A DNA stretch of 64,000 bases from Colwellia sp. C2M11 (GCF_018860915.1 NZ_JAHKQD010000052.1:1-64000), one strand, 5' to 3'; numbered from the stretch's first letter, positions 36,340-46,781 are shown. Numbers and translations: made by a program. Notes: generated by a model from the sequence alone, not told the origin.

Positions 36340-38721
36340 ATGACAACAAAGAAGAAAAGTAATAAAGCAGAAAATACTGTTAAATCAAAGCAGGGTAAAA
36401 ATGTTAGTAAACCTCAAAGAGCATGGTTGCGTCGCATTACTGTTATAGGTGTAAAACTTGCAATTGCGCTTTTTTTTACGCTGGCTATTTTTACTATTTA
36501 CCTTGATGCAAAAGTGCAGCAAACGTTTGAAGGGCAACGTTGGCAAGTACCTGCACAAGTCTATGGTAAAATTGAATCGTTGGTAATTGGTGAGCGACTC
36601 AACCTTAACCATTTAGCACAATCGTTAAAATTAAATGGCTATAAAAAAGTAAGAACTGTTACTGCTTCAGGACAGTATGCTCAATCAGCCCATCGAATTA
36701 TTATCTACCGTCGTCCGTTTGTTTTTCCACAAACACATACCGTTACTACGACTGATGCCATTCAACTAACAATTGATGTTTCCGCGGGGAAAATAAGTCA
36801 GCTTTTTATTGATGATGTTCCCGTAACTTCATTACAGGTAGAGCCCATATTACTCGCTCGATTAGTCCCTAATAACAAAGAAGATCGTATCTTAACGGCC
36901 TTAGAAAATACTCCTACGTTATTATTAGATACATTATTACTGATTGAAGATCGTGAGTTTTATCATCACCAAGGTATTTCTCCTTTAGGTATCTTACGTG
37001 CGCTTTATAATAATATTATTGCAGGGCGAACTGTTCAAGGCGGGAGCACGCTAACTCAGCAGCTAGTTAAAAATATGTTTTTAACGCAAGAACGTACCCT
37101 GACGCGTAAAGTGAAAGAAGCAATAATGGCTATCATTATTGAAGTGCGCTATAGCAAAGATCAATTACTTGAAGCCTATATTAATGAGGTTTATTTAGGT
37201 CAACATTATGCGAATGGTATTTATGGGTTTGGCTTAGCAGCTAAATTCTATTTTGGCACAACACTTGAAGAATTAAATAGTGCACAAATAGCGTTGTTAG
37301 TTGCACAAGTGAAAGGGCCAAGTTATTACGATCCATGGCGAAACCCTGTTAGAGCAAAAGAACGTCGAGACTTGGTTTTGAGACTTATGTTTGAAGAAAA
37401 CTTTCTTACGGTCGAAGAGTTTAAACAAAGGGTTAGTTCGCCGTTATCAATACGTAAAAATAGACGCTTCAAAGCGCAAGAGTACCCCGCTTATTTACAA
37501 GTAGTACAGCAAGAGTTAAATCAATTGTTACCCTCTGTTCAGCAAAAAAATGGTATTCGCGTATTTACGGGGTTTTCTCACTTATCACAGCAATTTCTAG
37601 AACAAACGGTTACCAGTCAGTTAACGGCACTCGAACAAAAATATAAGCAAACTGATTTACAAGCTGCAATGATTGTGACCGATATTAACAGTGCTGAAAT
37701 TAGGGCATTAGTTGGCGATAGAAAAGCTGGTTACGCAGGTTTTAATCGGGCAATAAATGCGAAACGTCCTATAGGATCATTAATCAAACCGGCTATTTAT
37801 TTAGCGGCTTTAGAGCGTTATGAACAATTTAATTTTGCTACTTTATTGGCAGATGAACCTATAACCTTAACAAATGGCGTAGATACAACTAGTAAGCAAG
37901 GGAGCCAAGCCGAAGCTGCGTGGCAACCTAAAAACTATGATGGCAAGTATCGTCATCAAGTACCGTTAATTGATGGTTTAGTCAATTCGCTTAATATTCC
38001 TACTGTCAATTTAGGTATGGCTTTAGGGTTAGATAATGTGGCCAAAGCGATTCATTTATTTGGTTTTGACGAAGATATTGTTATGAGACCGTCAATGCTA
38101 CTGGGGGCGATTAACATGTCACCTTTACAGATTAATCAGTTGTATTTATCGCTGGCTAATCAAGGCTATGCTGAACAGGCGCATACAATTAACATCATTA
38201 CGTCCAACAAGGGGGAAACCCTATGGCAATATCAAGCGAGTAATGCTCAAGTTATTTCAACGAATGCTGCTTATTTAATGGATTATGCTTTAACGCAGGT
38301 TACTAAAACAGGCACCGCCAGATCGCTGACTTGGCGATTAAAAAATAATGAGCTAGCGGGAAAAACAGGTACCAGTAATGATTTACGTGATAGCTGGTTT
38401 GTTGGATATGATGACCAGCATTTAGTTACTACGTGGTTAGGTAAAGATGATAATAAACCAACTGGCTTAACCGGAAGTAGTGGAGCTTTGGTATTATTTT
38501 CTGACTTTCTTAAAAAGCAAGGCGTTGTGAATAAAACGCGCATTAAACCTGAGGCTATAGCGACAACCTTATTTGAGGAAAAAACAGGGCATGCAGTGTC
38601 AGAGCAGTGCGATAATACTAAAGCTTACCCTGCAATATCGGCTGGAATAACAGTAAAAGATGGTTGCTTGAAAGAAAAAGTAGATGAACGATCTTGGTTT
38701 GAAAAGTTATTTTCTGATTAA
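36340..38721 (+). CDS. mrcB: Penicillin-binding protein 1B
   Basis: A bifunctional class A peptidoglycan synthase in the inner membrane. The 793 residues show one N-terminal membrane helix (about 32-50), a UB2H-like domain with VYGKIESLVIGERL, the glycosyltransferase domain with E203 in EDREFYHHQG and QGGSTLTQQLVKN, and the transpeptidase domain with S480-L-I-K483, SLN and K675-T-G. Length and motif spacing match MrcB rather than MrcA. No LpoB-like gene is nearby. Confidence 0.95.
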   Translation: MTTKKKSNKAENTVKSKQGKNVSKPQRAWLRRITVIGVKLAIALFFTLAIFTIYLDAKVQQTFEGQRWQVPAQVYGKIESLVIGERLNLNHLAQSLKLNGYKKVRTVTASGQYAQSAHRIIIYRRPFVFPQTHTVTTTDAIQLTIDVSAGKISQLFIDDVPVTSLQVEPILLARLVPNNKEDRILTALENTPTLLLDTLLLIEDREFYHHQGISPLGILRALYNNIIAGRTVQGGSTLTQQLVKNMFLTQERTLTRKVKEAIMAIIIEVRYSKDQLLEAYINEVYLGQHYANGIYGFGLAAKFYFGTTLEELNSAQIALLVAQVKGPSYYDPWRNPVRAKERRDLVLRLMFEENFLTVEEFKQRVSSPLSIRKNRRFKAQEYPAYLQVVQQELNQLLPSVQQKNGIRVFTGFSHLSQQFLEQTVTSQLTALEQKYKQTDLQAAMIVTDINSAEIRALVGDRKAGYAGFNRAINAKRPIGSLIKPAIYLAALERYEQFNFATLLADEPITLTNGVDTTSKQGSQAEAAWQPKNYDGKYRHQVPLIDGLVNSLNIPTVNLGMALGLDNVAKAIHLFGFDEDIVMRPSMLLGAINMSPLQINQLYLSLANQGYAEQAHTINIITSNKGETLWQYQASNAQVISTNAAYLMDYALTQVTKTGTARSLTWRLKNNELAGKTGTSNDLRDSWFVGYDDQHLVTTWLGKDDNKPTGLTGSSGALVLFSDFLKKQGVVNKTRIKPEAIATTLFEEKTGHAVSEQCDNTKAYPAISAGITVKDGCLKEKVDERSWFEKLFSD

Positions 38722-38780
38722 TATCACCTTATACCTTGAAGTAAACTTTAAATATTTACTAGTAAATGATAACCCAACAA

Positions 38781-38796
38781 CTGTTTTTATATACAG
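38781..38796 (+). promoter_or_regulatory. LexA (SOS) box upstream of yebG
   Basis: CTGTTTTTATATACAG fits CTGT-N8-ACAG exactly, with an AT-only centre. YebG is a known SOS gene in E. coli. The box is 254 bases before the yebG start, further than usual, and the palindromic element lies between the two. Confidence 0.8.
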
Positions 38797-38865
38797 CTTG
38801 TTATTTGTTGTGATATTGTTAGTTTATTAACAATAAAAATTTTATTTTTATTGAGCTCTCTTTTA

Positions 38866-39030
38866 ATACCAATTTTATTAATTAAGTGAGCAATTTTATA
38901 GGTAAAAAAATTGCCAACAAATAGAAGGCATTTATTTTAATAACTAGTGGTTATAATTATTAAATAAATAACGATGTCGTTGGTGATTTTAGCAAGTAGA
39001 AATGATCATATAGCTAGTAAAAATTGGTAT
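38866..39030 (+). mobile_element. MITE-like palindromic element
   Basis: A 165-base non-coding element bounded by perfect 11-bp inverted repeats ATACCAATTTT (38866-38876) and AAAATTGGTAT (39020-39030). The arms keep partial complementarity inwards: AAAATTGCCAAC near 38908-38919 against GTTGGTGATTTT near 38979-38990, and CTAGTG against CACTAG near the centre. A nested 8-bp hairpin GCAATTTT/AAAATTGC is at 38890-38913. It has no open frame. The layout suggests a folded MITE or a large intergenic palindrome, but other copies are not in this window. Confidence 0.6.
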
Positions 39031-39050
39031 AACATGACTAAGGAAGAATA

Positions 39051-39416
39051 ATGGCAGTTGAAAGTCGATTCGTCGTCATTAGACACGGGGTGGAGGCAAA
39101 AACATTTATGGATAAGAAATCAGCAGATGAATATGACAAAATGTTGGATATGGCTGATAACTTGGCTGATGTATTTGCGCAATCACCAATAGAATTAAGT
39201 GACAGTGTTAGCGAAGAACTGAGTATTTATTTAGCTCAACATCGCGAAGAAGTGCTAGTTGCTTTACTTGCGAAGAAACCTGCAAGTAAAGCTCCTACCA
39301 AAAAAGCACCTAAGAAAGCCGCTGATAAAACTCCCGAAAAGGTGGCCGAAAAAACAGTTGAAGCAAAACCAGCAAAAGCAGCGACTAAGTCAGCTAAATT
39401 AACTAAAGAGAATTGA
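39051..39416 (+). CDS. yebG: YebG-family DNA-damage-inducible protein
   Basis: A 121-residue protein whose first 75 residues match YebG (MAVESRFVVIRHGVEAKTFMDKK without the last residues, then SADEYDKMLDMADNLADVF). The function of YebG is not established beyond LexA control. Here the C-terminal 45 residues form a Lys/Ala/Pro tail (KKPASKAPTKKAPKKAADK-type, histone-H1-like), where E. coli YebG has an acidic end. AAGGAAG lies before ATG 39051. The SOS box is 254 bases upstream across a MITE-like element. Confidence 0.85.
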   Translation: MAVESRFVVIRHGVEAKTFMDKKSADEYDKMLDMADNLADVFAQSPIELSDSVSEELSIYLAQHREEVLVALLAKKPASKAPTKKAPKKAADKTPEKVAEKTVEAKPAKAATKSAKLTKEN

Positions 39417-39443
39417 TTTTTTAACGCAAAATCAAAGATTATC

Positions 39444-40193
39444 ATGATTGATTATCAAGTTTTACGCAGTCATCGTAAAACACTTTCGCTGCAGGTAAAA
39501 CAGGGGCTGGTTTATGTTCGTGCCCCTCATCATGTTGATGAAAAGTTTATTAGCCTCTTTATTCAGAAAAAAAGCGCATGGTTGAAAGCTAAAATTACCG
39601 AGCAAAATCAAAGTGCTGATCTTTGTTGTGATTTTACTCAGGGCTCAAAGCTATTTGTATTTGGTCAACTGGTTACACTCAATATTATATTTGCTGATAC
39701 AGCTGAAAAATTAGATCCAAAAAGTAATGTTGTACTTACCGAAACCACGAGCGAACAACAAACCCTTACTGTTAAATTACCAACACGTATTCAACGTAAA
39801 CAACTCGATGAGTTAAGCTTGGCTATTGCCGTTAAAAAACAACTAGAATGCTATTTTAAACAGCAAGCTCAAAATATTATCTTACCGAGAGTAGAGTATT
39901 ACGCAAAATTAACCAAGTTAAACTATACCTCAATAAAAATAAGACAATATCGTGCTCGTTGGGGAAGCTGTAATAATAAAGGTGAGCTAAGCTTTAACTA
40001 TTTATTAATGATGCTACCTAGGCAAGTTATTGATTATGTTATTGTGCATGAATTGTGTCACTTGCGTTATTTAAATCACTCAAAGTACTTCTGGCAATTA
40101 GTGGCCAAACACTTTCCCGATTATATTGAAGCGCAACAATGGGTAAAAACGCATCAGTCAGCGTTGTATTGGCAGCCTCCTGTATCGAGTTAA
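39444..40193 (+). CDS. YgjP/DUF45-family metallohydrolase
   Basis: A 249-residue protein of the DUF45 (YgjP) family, distantly related to SprT and Wss1 metallopeptidases. The zinc site H202-E-L-C-H206 is followed by RYLNHSKYFWQLV, and RQYRARWGSCNNKGELSFNY precedes it, the most conserved block of the family. E. coli YgjP has been annotated as a UTP pyrophosphatase; whether this holds here is not visible. It lies 27 bases after yebG and may be co-transcribed. Confidence 0.82.
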   Translation: MIDYQVLRSHRKTLSLQVKQGLVYVRAPHHVDEKFISLFIQKKSAWLKAKITEQNQSADLCCDFTQGSKLFVFGQLVTLNIIFADTAEKLDPKSNVVLTETTSEQQTLTVKLPTRIQRKQLDELSLAIAVKKQLECYFKQQAQNIILPRVEYYAKLTKLNYTSIKIRQYRARWGSCNNKGELSFNYLLMMLPRQVIDYVIVHELCHLRYLNHSKYFWQLVAKHFPDYIEAQQWVKTHQSALYWQPPVSS

Positions 40194-40520
40194 CGTTTGC
40201 ATAAATTCTCATCGACCCAGTTAGCGATAGCGCCTATTGTCTAATGTTTTTCCTATCATTTTATTGGTTGCTCTTGTAATTAATAAACTATGAATATGCA
40301 AGTAACGCTAGGTGCATAAAAATCACGCTGTACTTGAACATTTATTAATATCAATGAATATATAGCTATCCTTGAAGATTACTTAAGTGACAATATAGTT
40401 GATCAATTAACCACATATAACTTTTTTTTAATATATATGCATATACTATAACTTTTTATTCTCTTTCTAATTGGTCAATAAATGTTGACACTATTAAGTA
40501 AATCAGGCATTTTATGACCC
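40194..40520 (+). other. Intergenic region before the thr leader
   Basis: A 327-base AT-rich gap holding the thr promoter region. TTGACA lies at 40485-40490 but a matching -10 would leave almost no leader before thrL; TATAAC at 40447-40452 could be a -10 box with about 60 bases of leader. I cannot choose between them. Confidence 0.4.
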
Positions 40521-40580
40521 ATGAATATTACCTTTAGCCAAATTATTATTATTATAACCACCACCACCCGAATAGGATGA
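40521..40580 (+). CDS. thrL: thr operon leader peptide
   Basis: A 19-residue open frame, [19 protein letters not shown], with five Ile and four Thr codons in a row. This is the standard sensor of a threonine/isoleucine attenuator: charged tRNA shortage stalls the ribosome on these codons. It is placed 94 bases before thrA and just upstream of a matching terminator. An upstream ATG at 40514 opens another short frame (MTHEYYL). Confidence 0.88.
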   Translation: MNITFSQIIIIITTTTRIG

Positions 40581-40619
40581 TGGTTGCAGGCTGACGTGTA
40601 AAAAAAATAATTTTATCGA

Positions 40620-40651
40620 AGCTCGTAACCTGCAAAGGTTACGAGTTTTTT
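40620..40651 (+). terminator. thr attenuator terminator
   Basis: CTCGTAACC (40622-40630) pairs with GGTTACGAG (40637-40645) around TGCAAA and runs into TTTTTT. TTGCAGG at 40584-40590 can instead pair with CCTGCAA at 40629-40635, which would break the terminator; this is the expected antiterminator when the ribosome stalls on the Ile/Thr codons. Confidence 0.9.
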
Positions 40652-40674
40652 GCTTTCAAGAAAGGGAAAAAATA

Positions 40675-43161
40675 ATGCGTGTACTTAAATTTGGTGGCTC
40701 ATCGTTGGCATCAGCTGAGCGTTTTCGTCAAGTTGCTGATATCATCAAAGACAAAAGCCAATTGACCAAAGTTGCTATCGTTGTTTCAGCACCCCAAGGT
40801 GTTACTAATCATTTGGTAGCTATGGCTGAAAATATTACTGATGAAGCAAAATTAATCACCGATTTAGGACATTTCAAACGTGCTATTACCACCATTATTG
40901 AAGACTTGTCTGCAAGTTTAAGTAACTTTAATTCACATCATTGTGAACAGGCATTAGCTAATTATGAGCATCAGCTACAGCGTTATATGCAAGGCGCTAC
41001 AATGCTTACTTATTGCCCTGATCATATCCGTGCTCGAATTATTAGTACAGGCGAGCGATTAAGTGTTGCCATTCTTGATTCAGTTTTACAATCTCAAGGT
41101 TTACAAGTTTCGTTACTTTCACCTGAAAAATTCCTTTGTACTAATGAATCGTCATTAAATGCTGTGGCTGACTTAGTGCTTTCTAAAGAGAAGTTTTCAA
41201 TAGAATATGAAAAATTGAATCAGATCTCATTAATGCCAGGTTTCATTGGTATTTGTCTCGGCAAAGATAATAAAGAAGATCAAGTTACTACACTAGGACG
41301 TAATGGCTCTGATTATTCTGCAGCCGTTTTAGCAGTATGTTTACAAGCAGAATGCTGTGAAATTTGGACAGATGTTGACGGTGTTTATAATGCTGATCCT
41401 CGTATGATTAAAGAAGCTAAACTTCTTGATTACTTGTCTTATCAAGAAGCAATGGAGTTATCTTATTTTGGTGCAAGCGTGTTACATCCGAAAACAATTG
41501 GTCCAATCGCTCAATATCACATCCCTTGTTTAATCAAGAATACCAGTAATCCAGCGGCACCGGGTACACTCATTTCAAATGAAAATGATCAGCAAAAGCG
41601 CGTTAAAGCGATATCTAATCTTGATGATTTAACTATGGTTAATGTTTCAGGACCAGGTATGAAGGGCATGGTAGGCATGGCAAGTCGCGTATTTGCTACC
41701 ATGAGTAGAGAAAACATCTCGTTAGTATTAATTAGCCAATCATCAAGCGAATATTGTATTAGTTTCTGTATTCATTCAGCGGATGCTCAACAAGCTGAAG
41801 AAAGCTTAAAAGAAGAGTTTGAACTTGAATTGCTTAATGGCTTACTTGAGCCGATTGCCCTAAAAGGTCAATTATCTATTGTGTCGCTAGTGGGTGATGG
41901 GATGCATCATCAACGTGGTGTTGCCGCTAAATTCTTTAGTTCATTAGCACAAGCACGCGTTAACGTCGTTGCTATTGCTCAGGATTCTTCAGAGCGTAGT
42001 ATTTCGGTAGTAATAGAAGAAAGAAAATGTACTGCTGCTATGAAAGTTAGTCATCAAAACTTCTTTTCACATAAACCAGCAATTGATGTGTTCTTAGTTG
42101 GTTGTGGTGTCGTAGGTAGTGAGTTAATTGCACAAATTTCACGCCAACAAGAAAGCTTGAAAAAACAAAATATCGCCTTAACTGTTTATGGTATCGCCAA
42201 TTCAAAAGGTATGGTCTTTGCAAAAGAAGGTATTGATTTAGATAACTGGCAAGAAGCGATGGCGCAAGGCATTGAAAATAAAAATGCCGTTGAAGTTAAT
42301 GCTAAAAACTTAAAAACTTTTGTTAGTGATAACCACTTAATTAACCCTGTTTTAGTTGACTCAACATCTAATGAAGCATTGGCTATGAGCTATGTAGATT
42401 ACTTGGCGGAAGGTTTTCATGTTGTGACACCAAACAAAAAAGCCAATACTGATTCATGGGAATACTATCAACAATTACGTAGTACCGCGCAAGCAACTAA
42501 TCGTCGATTCTTATATGAAACAACGGTAGGTGCAGGTTTACCAGTAATCGATACCTTACAAAGCTTGATTAAAGCAGGGGATGAATTATTACGTTTTGAA
42601 GGTATATTATCAGGTTCGTTATCTTATATTTTTGGCAAGCTTGATGAAGGTATGTCTTTATCAGAAGCAACGGCTATTGCTAAAACAAATGGTTTTACTG
42701 AGCCTGATCCTCGTGACGATTTAAGTGGAATGGATGTTGCGCGTAAATTATTAATTATGGCGCGTGAATCTGGCATGCAGCTTGAACTTTCTGATATTAA
42801 CATTGAATCAGTATTACCAAGTGATTTTGATGATAGTGGTGATGTTGATACTTTTATGAATAACTTATCAAAACTAGACGCTGCTGTGAATGCTCGTTGT
42901 GAAGCCGCAAAAGCCGAAGGAAAAGTGTTACGTTATATTGGTAATATTGTTGATGGGAAATGTCAGGTTTCTATTGAAGCGGTAGATGCTAGCCATCCAC
43001 TTTATAGTATTAAAGATGGCGAAAATGCATTGGCAATACATAGCCGTTATTATCAACCACTACCATTTGTTTTACGTGGCTATGGCGCTGGCGCTGCAGT
43101 AACTGCTGCTGGTGTTTTTGGTGATATATTAAGAACACTAGCGTGGGAGCAACAACACTAA
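40675..43161 (+). CDS. thrA: Bifunctional aspartokinase/homoserine dehydrogenase I
   Basis: Catalyses the first and third steps from aspartate to threonine. The 828-residue protein has an aspartokinase domain (1-285, [35 protein letters not shown]), two ACT regulatory domains (about 310-460, with SVVIEERK) and a homoserine dehydrogenase domain (about 465-828, [45 protein letters not shown]). It is first in thrABC and is controlled by the upstream attenuator. Confidence 0.97.
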   Translation: MRVLKFGGSSLASAERFRQVADIIKDKSQLTKVAIVVSAPQGVTNHLVAMAENITDEAKLITDLGHFKRAITTIIEDLSASLSNFNSHHCEQALANYEHQLQRYMQGATMLTYCPDHIRARIISTGERLSVAILDSVLQSQGLQVSLLSPEKFLCTNESSLNAVADLVLSKEKFSIEYEKLNQISLMPGFIGICLGKDNKEDQVTTLGRNGSDYSAAVLAVCLQAECCEIWTDVDGVYNADPRMIKEAKLLDYLSYQEAMELSYFGASVLHPKTIGPIAQYHIPCLIKNTSNPAAPGTLISNENDQQKRVKAISNLDDLTMVNVSGPGMKGMVGMASRVFATMSRENISLVLISQSSSEYCISFCIHSADAQQAEESLKEEFELELLNGLLEPIALKGQLSIVSLVGDGMHHQRGVAAKFFSSLAQARVNVVAIAQDSSERSISVVIEERKCTAAMKVSHQNFFSHKPAIDVFLVGCGVVGSELIAQISRQQESLKKQNIALTVYGIANSKGMVFAKEGIDLDNWQEAMAQGIENKNAVEVNAKNLKTFVSDNHLINPVLVDSTSNEALAMSYVDYLAEGFHVVTPNKKANTDSWEYYQQLRSTAQATNRRFLYETTVGAGLPVIDTLQSLIKAGDELLRFEGILSGSLSYIFGKLDEGMSLSEATAIAKTNGFTEPDPRDDLSGMDVARKLLIMARESGMQLELSDINIESVLPSDFDDSGDVDTFMNNLSKLDAAVNARCEAAKAEGKVLRYIGNIVDGKCQVSIEAVDASHPLYSIKDGENALAIHSRYYQPLPFVLRGYGAGAAVTAAGVFGDILRTLAWEQQH

Positions 43162-44138
43162 TGTCTACTTTATCTTCTTTGTCAGCTAATGTCTCTGTTT
43201 TCGCTCCTGCCTCAATTGGTAATCTTAGCGTTGGTTTTGATGTATTAGGCTTAGCCGTTAAACCTGTTGATGGTACTTTACTTGGTGATGTTGTTACTGT
43301 GGAAAGTGCAACGGAAGACAGTTTAGTTGTGGTTGGCGCTTTTGCTGATAAATTACCTAAAGAGAAAGAAAGTAATATTGTTTGGTCATGTTTACAATTG
43401 TTTAATCAAGCATTGGTTGCTCAAGGCCAACCGGTTTTTACTGTACAAATGACCTTAGACAAAAAAATGCCGGTAGGTAGCGGATTAGGCTCTAGTGCTT
43501 GTTCGGTAGTTGCAGCACTTGCTGGTTTAAATGCCTTTTACAGTAAAAATCATAACTTCAGTTTTGATGAGAAAACTGTACTGAAAATGACCGGGCAAAT
43601 GGAAGCGCAAATTAGCGGAAGTTTACATTATGATAATGTCGCACCTTGTTACTTAGGTGGCCTACAGTTAATGGTGCCAGATAGCGAAGTTATTAGCCGA
43701 GTTTTACCTGGTTTCAATGATTGCTATTATGTTATGGCTTATCCTGGTATTGAGGTGTCAACTAAAGCGGCTCGTGATGTATTACCGACAAGTTATAGTC
43801 GTGCTGATGTGATAAGCTATGGTCAAAATTTAGCAACGTTTGTTGATGCGTGTCATCGACAAGACAAAGCGCAAGCATTTTCAGTATTAACGGATGTTGT
43901 TGCTGAACCCTATAGAGTTAATTTATTACCGAAATATCAACAAGCCCATGATTATTTAATGGCTGAAGGCGCTCACGCGGTTGGTATTTCTGGTTCGGGC
44001 CCCACATTATTTTGTATATGTGATAACGAACAACAAGCACAACGTTATGCGTTATGGCTTAAAGAAAATTATTTACAAACAACACTAGGCTTTGTACATG
44101 TTTGCAAAGTAGATGAAGCGGGTGCAGTAGAAGTTTAA
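43161..44138 (+). CDS. thrB: Homoserine kinase
   Basis: A GHMP-family kinase that makes O-phosphohomoserine. The 325-residue protein carries PASIGNLSVGFDVLG and the ATP-binding PVGSGLGSSACSVVAA motif, and ends with HAVGISGSGPTLF. I start it at ATG 43161, which overlaps the thrA stop (TAATG); an in-frame GTG at 43143 would add six residues inside thrA. Second gene of thrABC. Confidence 0.96.
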   Translation: MSTLSSLSANVSVFAPASIGNLSVGFDVLGLAVKPVDGTLLGDVVTVESATEDSLVVVGAFADKLPKEKESNIVWSCLQLFNQALVAQGQPVFTVQMTLDKKMPVGSGLGSSACSVVAALAGLNAFYSKNHNFSFDEKTVLKMTGQMEAQISGSLHYDNVAPCYLGGLQLMVPDSEVISRVLPGFNDCYYVMAYPGIEVSTKAARDVLPTSYSRADVISYGQNLATFVDACHRQDKAQAFSVLTDVVAEPYRVNLLPKYQQAHDYLMAEGAHAVGISGSGPTLFCICDNEQQAQRYALWLKENYLQTTLGFVHVCKVDEAGAVEV

Positions 44139-44189
44139 TAGCATGGCTATAAGTCGCTAAACATATTTAAGAATTAGTAGGATAAAACA

Positions 44190-45494
44190 GTGAAATTTTA
44201 TAACTTAAAAGAAAATGACGAGCAAGTAAGTTTTGCTCAAGCAGTTAAGCAAGGTTTAGGTAAAAATCAGGGGCTGTTTTTTCCTGAAACTATGCCTAAA
44301 TTTGACAATATCGATGAATTATTAGCACTGCCACTTGTTGAGCGTAGCGTTAAGATTTTACATCCTTTTGTCGAAGATGACCTTAGCGAAGCTGAATTAA
44401 CCCAAATTGTTACTGATGCTTTCAATTTTCCTGCTGTGTTACAACCTATTAGTAACGATCGTGCTATTCTCGAATTATTTCATGGACCAACATTAGCATT
44501 TAAAGATTTTGGTGCCCGTTTTATGGCGAAATGTTTACAAGCATTTGTTGCCAAAGATGCTAAAGCGACAGGTGAAACGAAGCCGTTAACAATATTAACA
44601 GCTACTTCTGGTGATACTGGTGCTGCTGTTGCTCATGCTTTTCATGGTATTGATAATATCCGTGTAGTAATTATGTACCCTAAAGGTAAAATTTCACTGC
44701 TTCAAGAAAAAATGTTTACTACCTTAGGTGGTAACATTGAAACATTGATGGTTGATGGTGATTTCGATGACTGCCAAGCATTAGTTAAAAAATCTTTTGA
44801 CGATAAAGAGCTAGCTAATACTATTGGTTTGAACTCTGCTAATTCAATCAATATTAGCCGTTTATTAGCGCAAATTTGTTATTACTTTGAAGCTGTTGCT
44901 CAACTTTCTCGTGCTAAAAGCGATTTAGAAAATATTGTGTTTTCTATTCCAAGCGGTAACTTTGGTAACTTAACTGCTGGCTTGTTTGCTAAAGCAATGG
45001 GTTTACCAATTAAGCGTTTTATTGCCGCAACTAACTTAAACGATACTGTGCCACGTTATTTAGAAACAGGTGAGTGGACCCCTAATACAACGGTTGCTAC
45101 TATTTCTAACGCAATGGATGTGAGTAATCCTAATAACTGGCCGCGTGTAGAACACATGCTTAAGTCAGGTATTGTTGAAGATGGCTGTGTAACATCAGTT
45201 TCAATTGACGAAGAGCAAACACAATCTACAGTTATTGGTTTAGGTAAGTTAGGTTATATTAGCGAACCACATGCAGCTGTTGCTTATAAAGCATTAAAGC
45301 ATAGTGCTGAAGAAGGTGAGTTTGGCGTTTTCTTAGGAACTGCTCACCCTGCTAAATTTAAAGATGTGGTTGAAAGTATTTTAGGTCAGCCTTTAGGGTT
45401 ACCAAAAGAACTAGCAGACTGTGCAGGCGAGCCAATCTTATCGCAAGATATGAGTACTGACTTTGCAGACTTACGTGCTTATCTTTTAAAGTAA
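44190..45494 (+). CDS. thrC: Threonine synthase
   Basis: A PLP enzyme converting O-phosphohomoserine to threonine. The 434 residues match the long gammaproteobacterial type: GLFFPE near the start, the PLP lysine in HGPTLAFKDFGARFM, and TATSGDTGAAVAHAF. The start is GTG 44190 with AGGA upstream. Third gene of the operon; the gap to thrB is 51 bases. Confidence 0.97.
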   Translation: MKFYNLKENDEQVSFAQAVKQGLGKNQGLFFPETMPKFDNIDELLALPLVERSVKILHPFVEDDLSEAELTQIVTDAFNFPAVLQPISNDRAILELFHGPTLAFKDFGARFMAKCLQAFVAKDAKATGETKPLTILTATSGDTGAAVAHAFHGIDNIRVVIMYPKGKISLLQEKMFTTLGGNIETLMVDGDFDDCQALVKKSFDDKELANTIGLNSANSINISRLLAQICYYFEAVAQLSRAKSDLENIVFSIPSGNFGNLTAGLFAKAMGLPIKRFIAATNLNDTVPRYLETGEWTPNTTVATISNAMDVSNPNNWPRVEHMLKSGIVEDGCVTSVSIDEEQTQSTVIGLGKLGYISEPHAAVAYKALKHSAEEGEFGVFLGTAHPAKFKDVVESILGQPLGLPKELADCAGEPILSQDMSTDFADLRAYLLK

Positions 45495-45516
45495 CACACA
45501 GAAATAAGCGTTTATT

Positions 45517-46230
45517 ATGATCAAACCTCACTGGCAGCAGATAATTAAGCATGAACAATTGCAAGATTACTATTGCCAGCTACAGGCTGAAATTACTTAT
45601 CAAAGAGCGCAGGGAATTACTATTTTTCCTGAAGAAAAAGATGTTTTCAGAGCATTTGAGTTTGCAGACTTAGCAGATGTAAAAGTGGTTGTGTTAGGCC
45701 AAGATCCCTATCATGGTGTTTCAGGAAAAGCGGCCTTAAAACAAGGCATGCCTGATGATATTCCTCAAGCTCATGGTTTAGCTTTTTCTGTTCAGTCTGG
45801 CGTCAAAGTCCCACCTTCATTAGTGAATATATACAAAGAATTAACTACCGATATTGAAGGTTTTGTTACGCCGAAACACGGTAATTTAACCGCTTGGGCC
45901 GAACAAGGTGTTTTATTATTAAACACTGTGCTGACAGTACAGCAAGGCATGGCGCATTCACATGCTAAGTTAGGCTGGGAAGCTTTTACCGACAAAATAA
46001 TTGAACAAATTAATCGACACAATAAGGGCTGTGTTTTTATTCTTTGGGGCGCTCACGCACAAAAGAAAGGGCGCAATATTGATAACGCAAAACACCTTAT
46101 ATTAAATGGTCCTCATCCATCACCGCTATCCGCTTATCGCGGTTTTTTTGGCAGTCAGCCTTTTTCCAAAGCAAATAATTGGTTGGTAGCGCAAGGTGTC
46201 GCTCCAATAGATTGGTGCTTAAATGCTTAA
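45517..46230 (+). CDS. ung: Uracil-DNA glycosylase (family 1) with an extra loop
   Basis: Removes uracil from DNA. The 237 residues contain the water-activating motif GQDPYHG (D63), the LLLNTVLTV and HAQKKG segments, and the minor-groove loop [15 protein letters not shown]. Where the E. coli enzyme reads [15 protein letters not shown], this protein has about 14 extra residues (68-83, [16 protein letters not shown]) before QAHG. The insert lies between the catalytic loop and the next strand. Follows thrC by 22 bases. Confidence 0.95.
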   Translation: MIKPHWQQIIKHEQLQDYYCQLQAEITYQRAQGITIFPEEKDVFRAFEFADLADVKVVVLGQDPYHGVSGKAALKQGMPDDIPQAHGLAFSVQSGVKVPPSLVNIYKELTTDIEGFVTPKHGNLTAWAEQGVLLLNTVLTVQQGMAHSHAKLGWEAFTDKIIEQINRHNKGCVFILWGAHAQKKGRNIDNAKHLILNGPHPSPLSAYRGFFGSQPFSKANNWLVAQGVAPIDWCLNA

Positions 46231-46780
46231 CGTTGCTCAAAATGTTGGTTTTGGGGATAAGTGTTGTAGCATAGCGGTATATATTGGTAATCAGCCACCA
46301 ATGGAGCAATATCAAGAATTAAATCAATTAACCACGCTTAGCTCAGGTGATATTGCTAATATAGTGCAACATTGCGGTAACGGCTGGCGTAAGGTTTTTA
46401 ATGTTTACGCAAAGCTACTCTATAGCTTAGATACAGAACTTTTTTCTTTCAAAAAATTAGCCCCTACATGGCAAGAGTATAGGGACAGCTTTTTATTACA
46501 AGCCCATTCCAATACCGCATTATTATTTAATGCACCGATTTTATCGAGTCATAACCAAACAGCCTTTTCACACGAAAAAGTTATCCATATTATTATGGGA
46601 AAAACCTATGCTAAGTCATTAGTTAACTCACAACTATTAACGGCACCACTGACTTGGCTTGATGAGGAGTTTGCGATTAACCAGCAAGAAAGTGTTATTG
46701 TTTGTCCTTATTTTGATTATCGCCAATTATCTAATATCAAAATTGTACGGTTAGCAGCATTAATGAAAAGTGTGCGTTAG
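46223..46780 (+). CDS. Conserved-looking hypothetical protein overlapping ung
   Basis: A 185-residue soluble protein without a signal peptide or membrane helix. I do not recognise a catalytic motif. Visible features are a [15 protein letters not shown] segment near residue 53, [12 protein letters not shown] near residue 126 and a [15 protein letters not shown] end. It starts inside the last codons of ung (8-base overlap) and is followed by the PLA2-like gene. Codon use is like its neighbours, so it is probably a real gene translated together with ung. Confidence 0.65.
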   Translation: MLNVAQNVGFGDKCCSIAVYIGNQPPMEQYQELNQLTTLSSGDIANIVQHCGNGWRKVFNVYAKLLYSLDTELFSFKKLAPTWQEYRDSFLLQAHSNTALLFNAPILSSHNQTAFSHEKVIHIIMGKTYAKSLVNSQLLTAPLTWLDEEFAINQQESVIVCPYFDYRQLSNIKIVRLAALMKSVR

Positions 46781-46781
46781 C

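Larger units (their letters stand above)
38722..39050 (+). other. Intergenic region between mrcB and yebG
   Basis: A 329-base gap. It contains a LexA box at 38781-38796 and a palindromic MITE-like element at 38866-39030, both listed separately. No gene is seen. Confidence 0.8.

Noticed and set aside
40194-40520. A riboswitch or small RNA upstream of thrL
   Set aside because: The sequence is AT-rich without a stable stem; attenuation by thrL explains the regulation.
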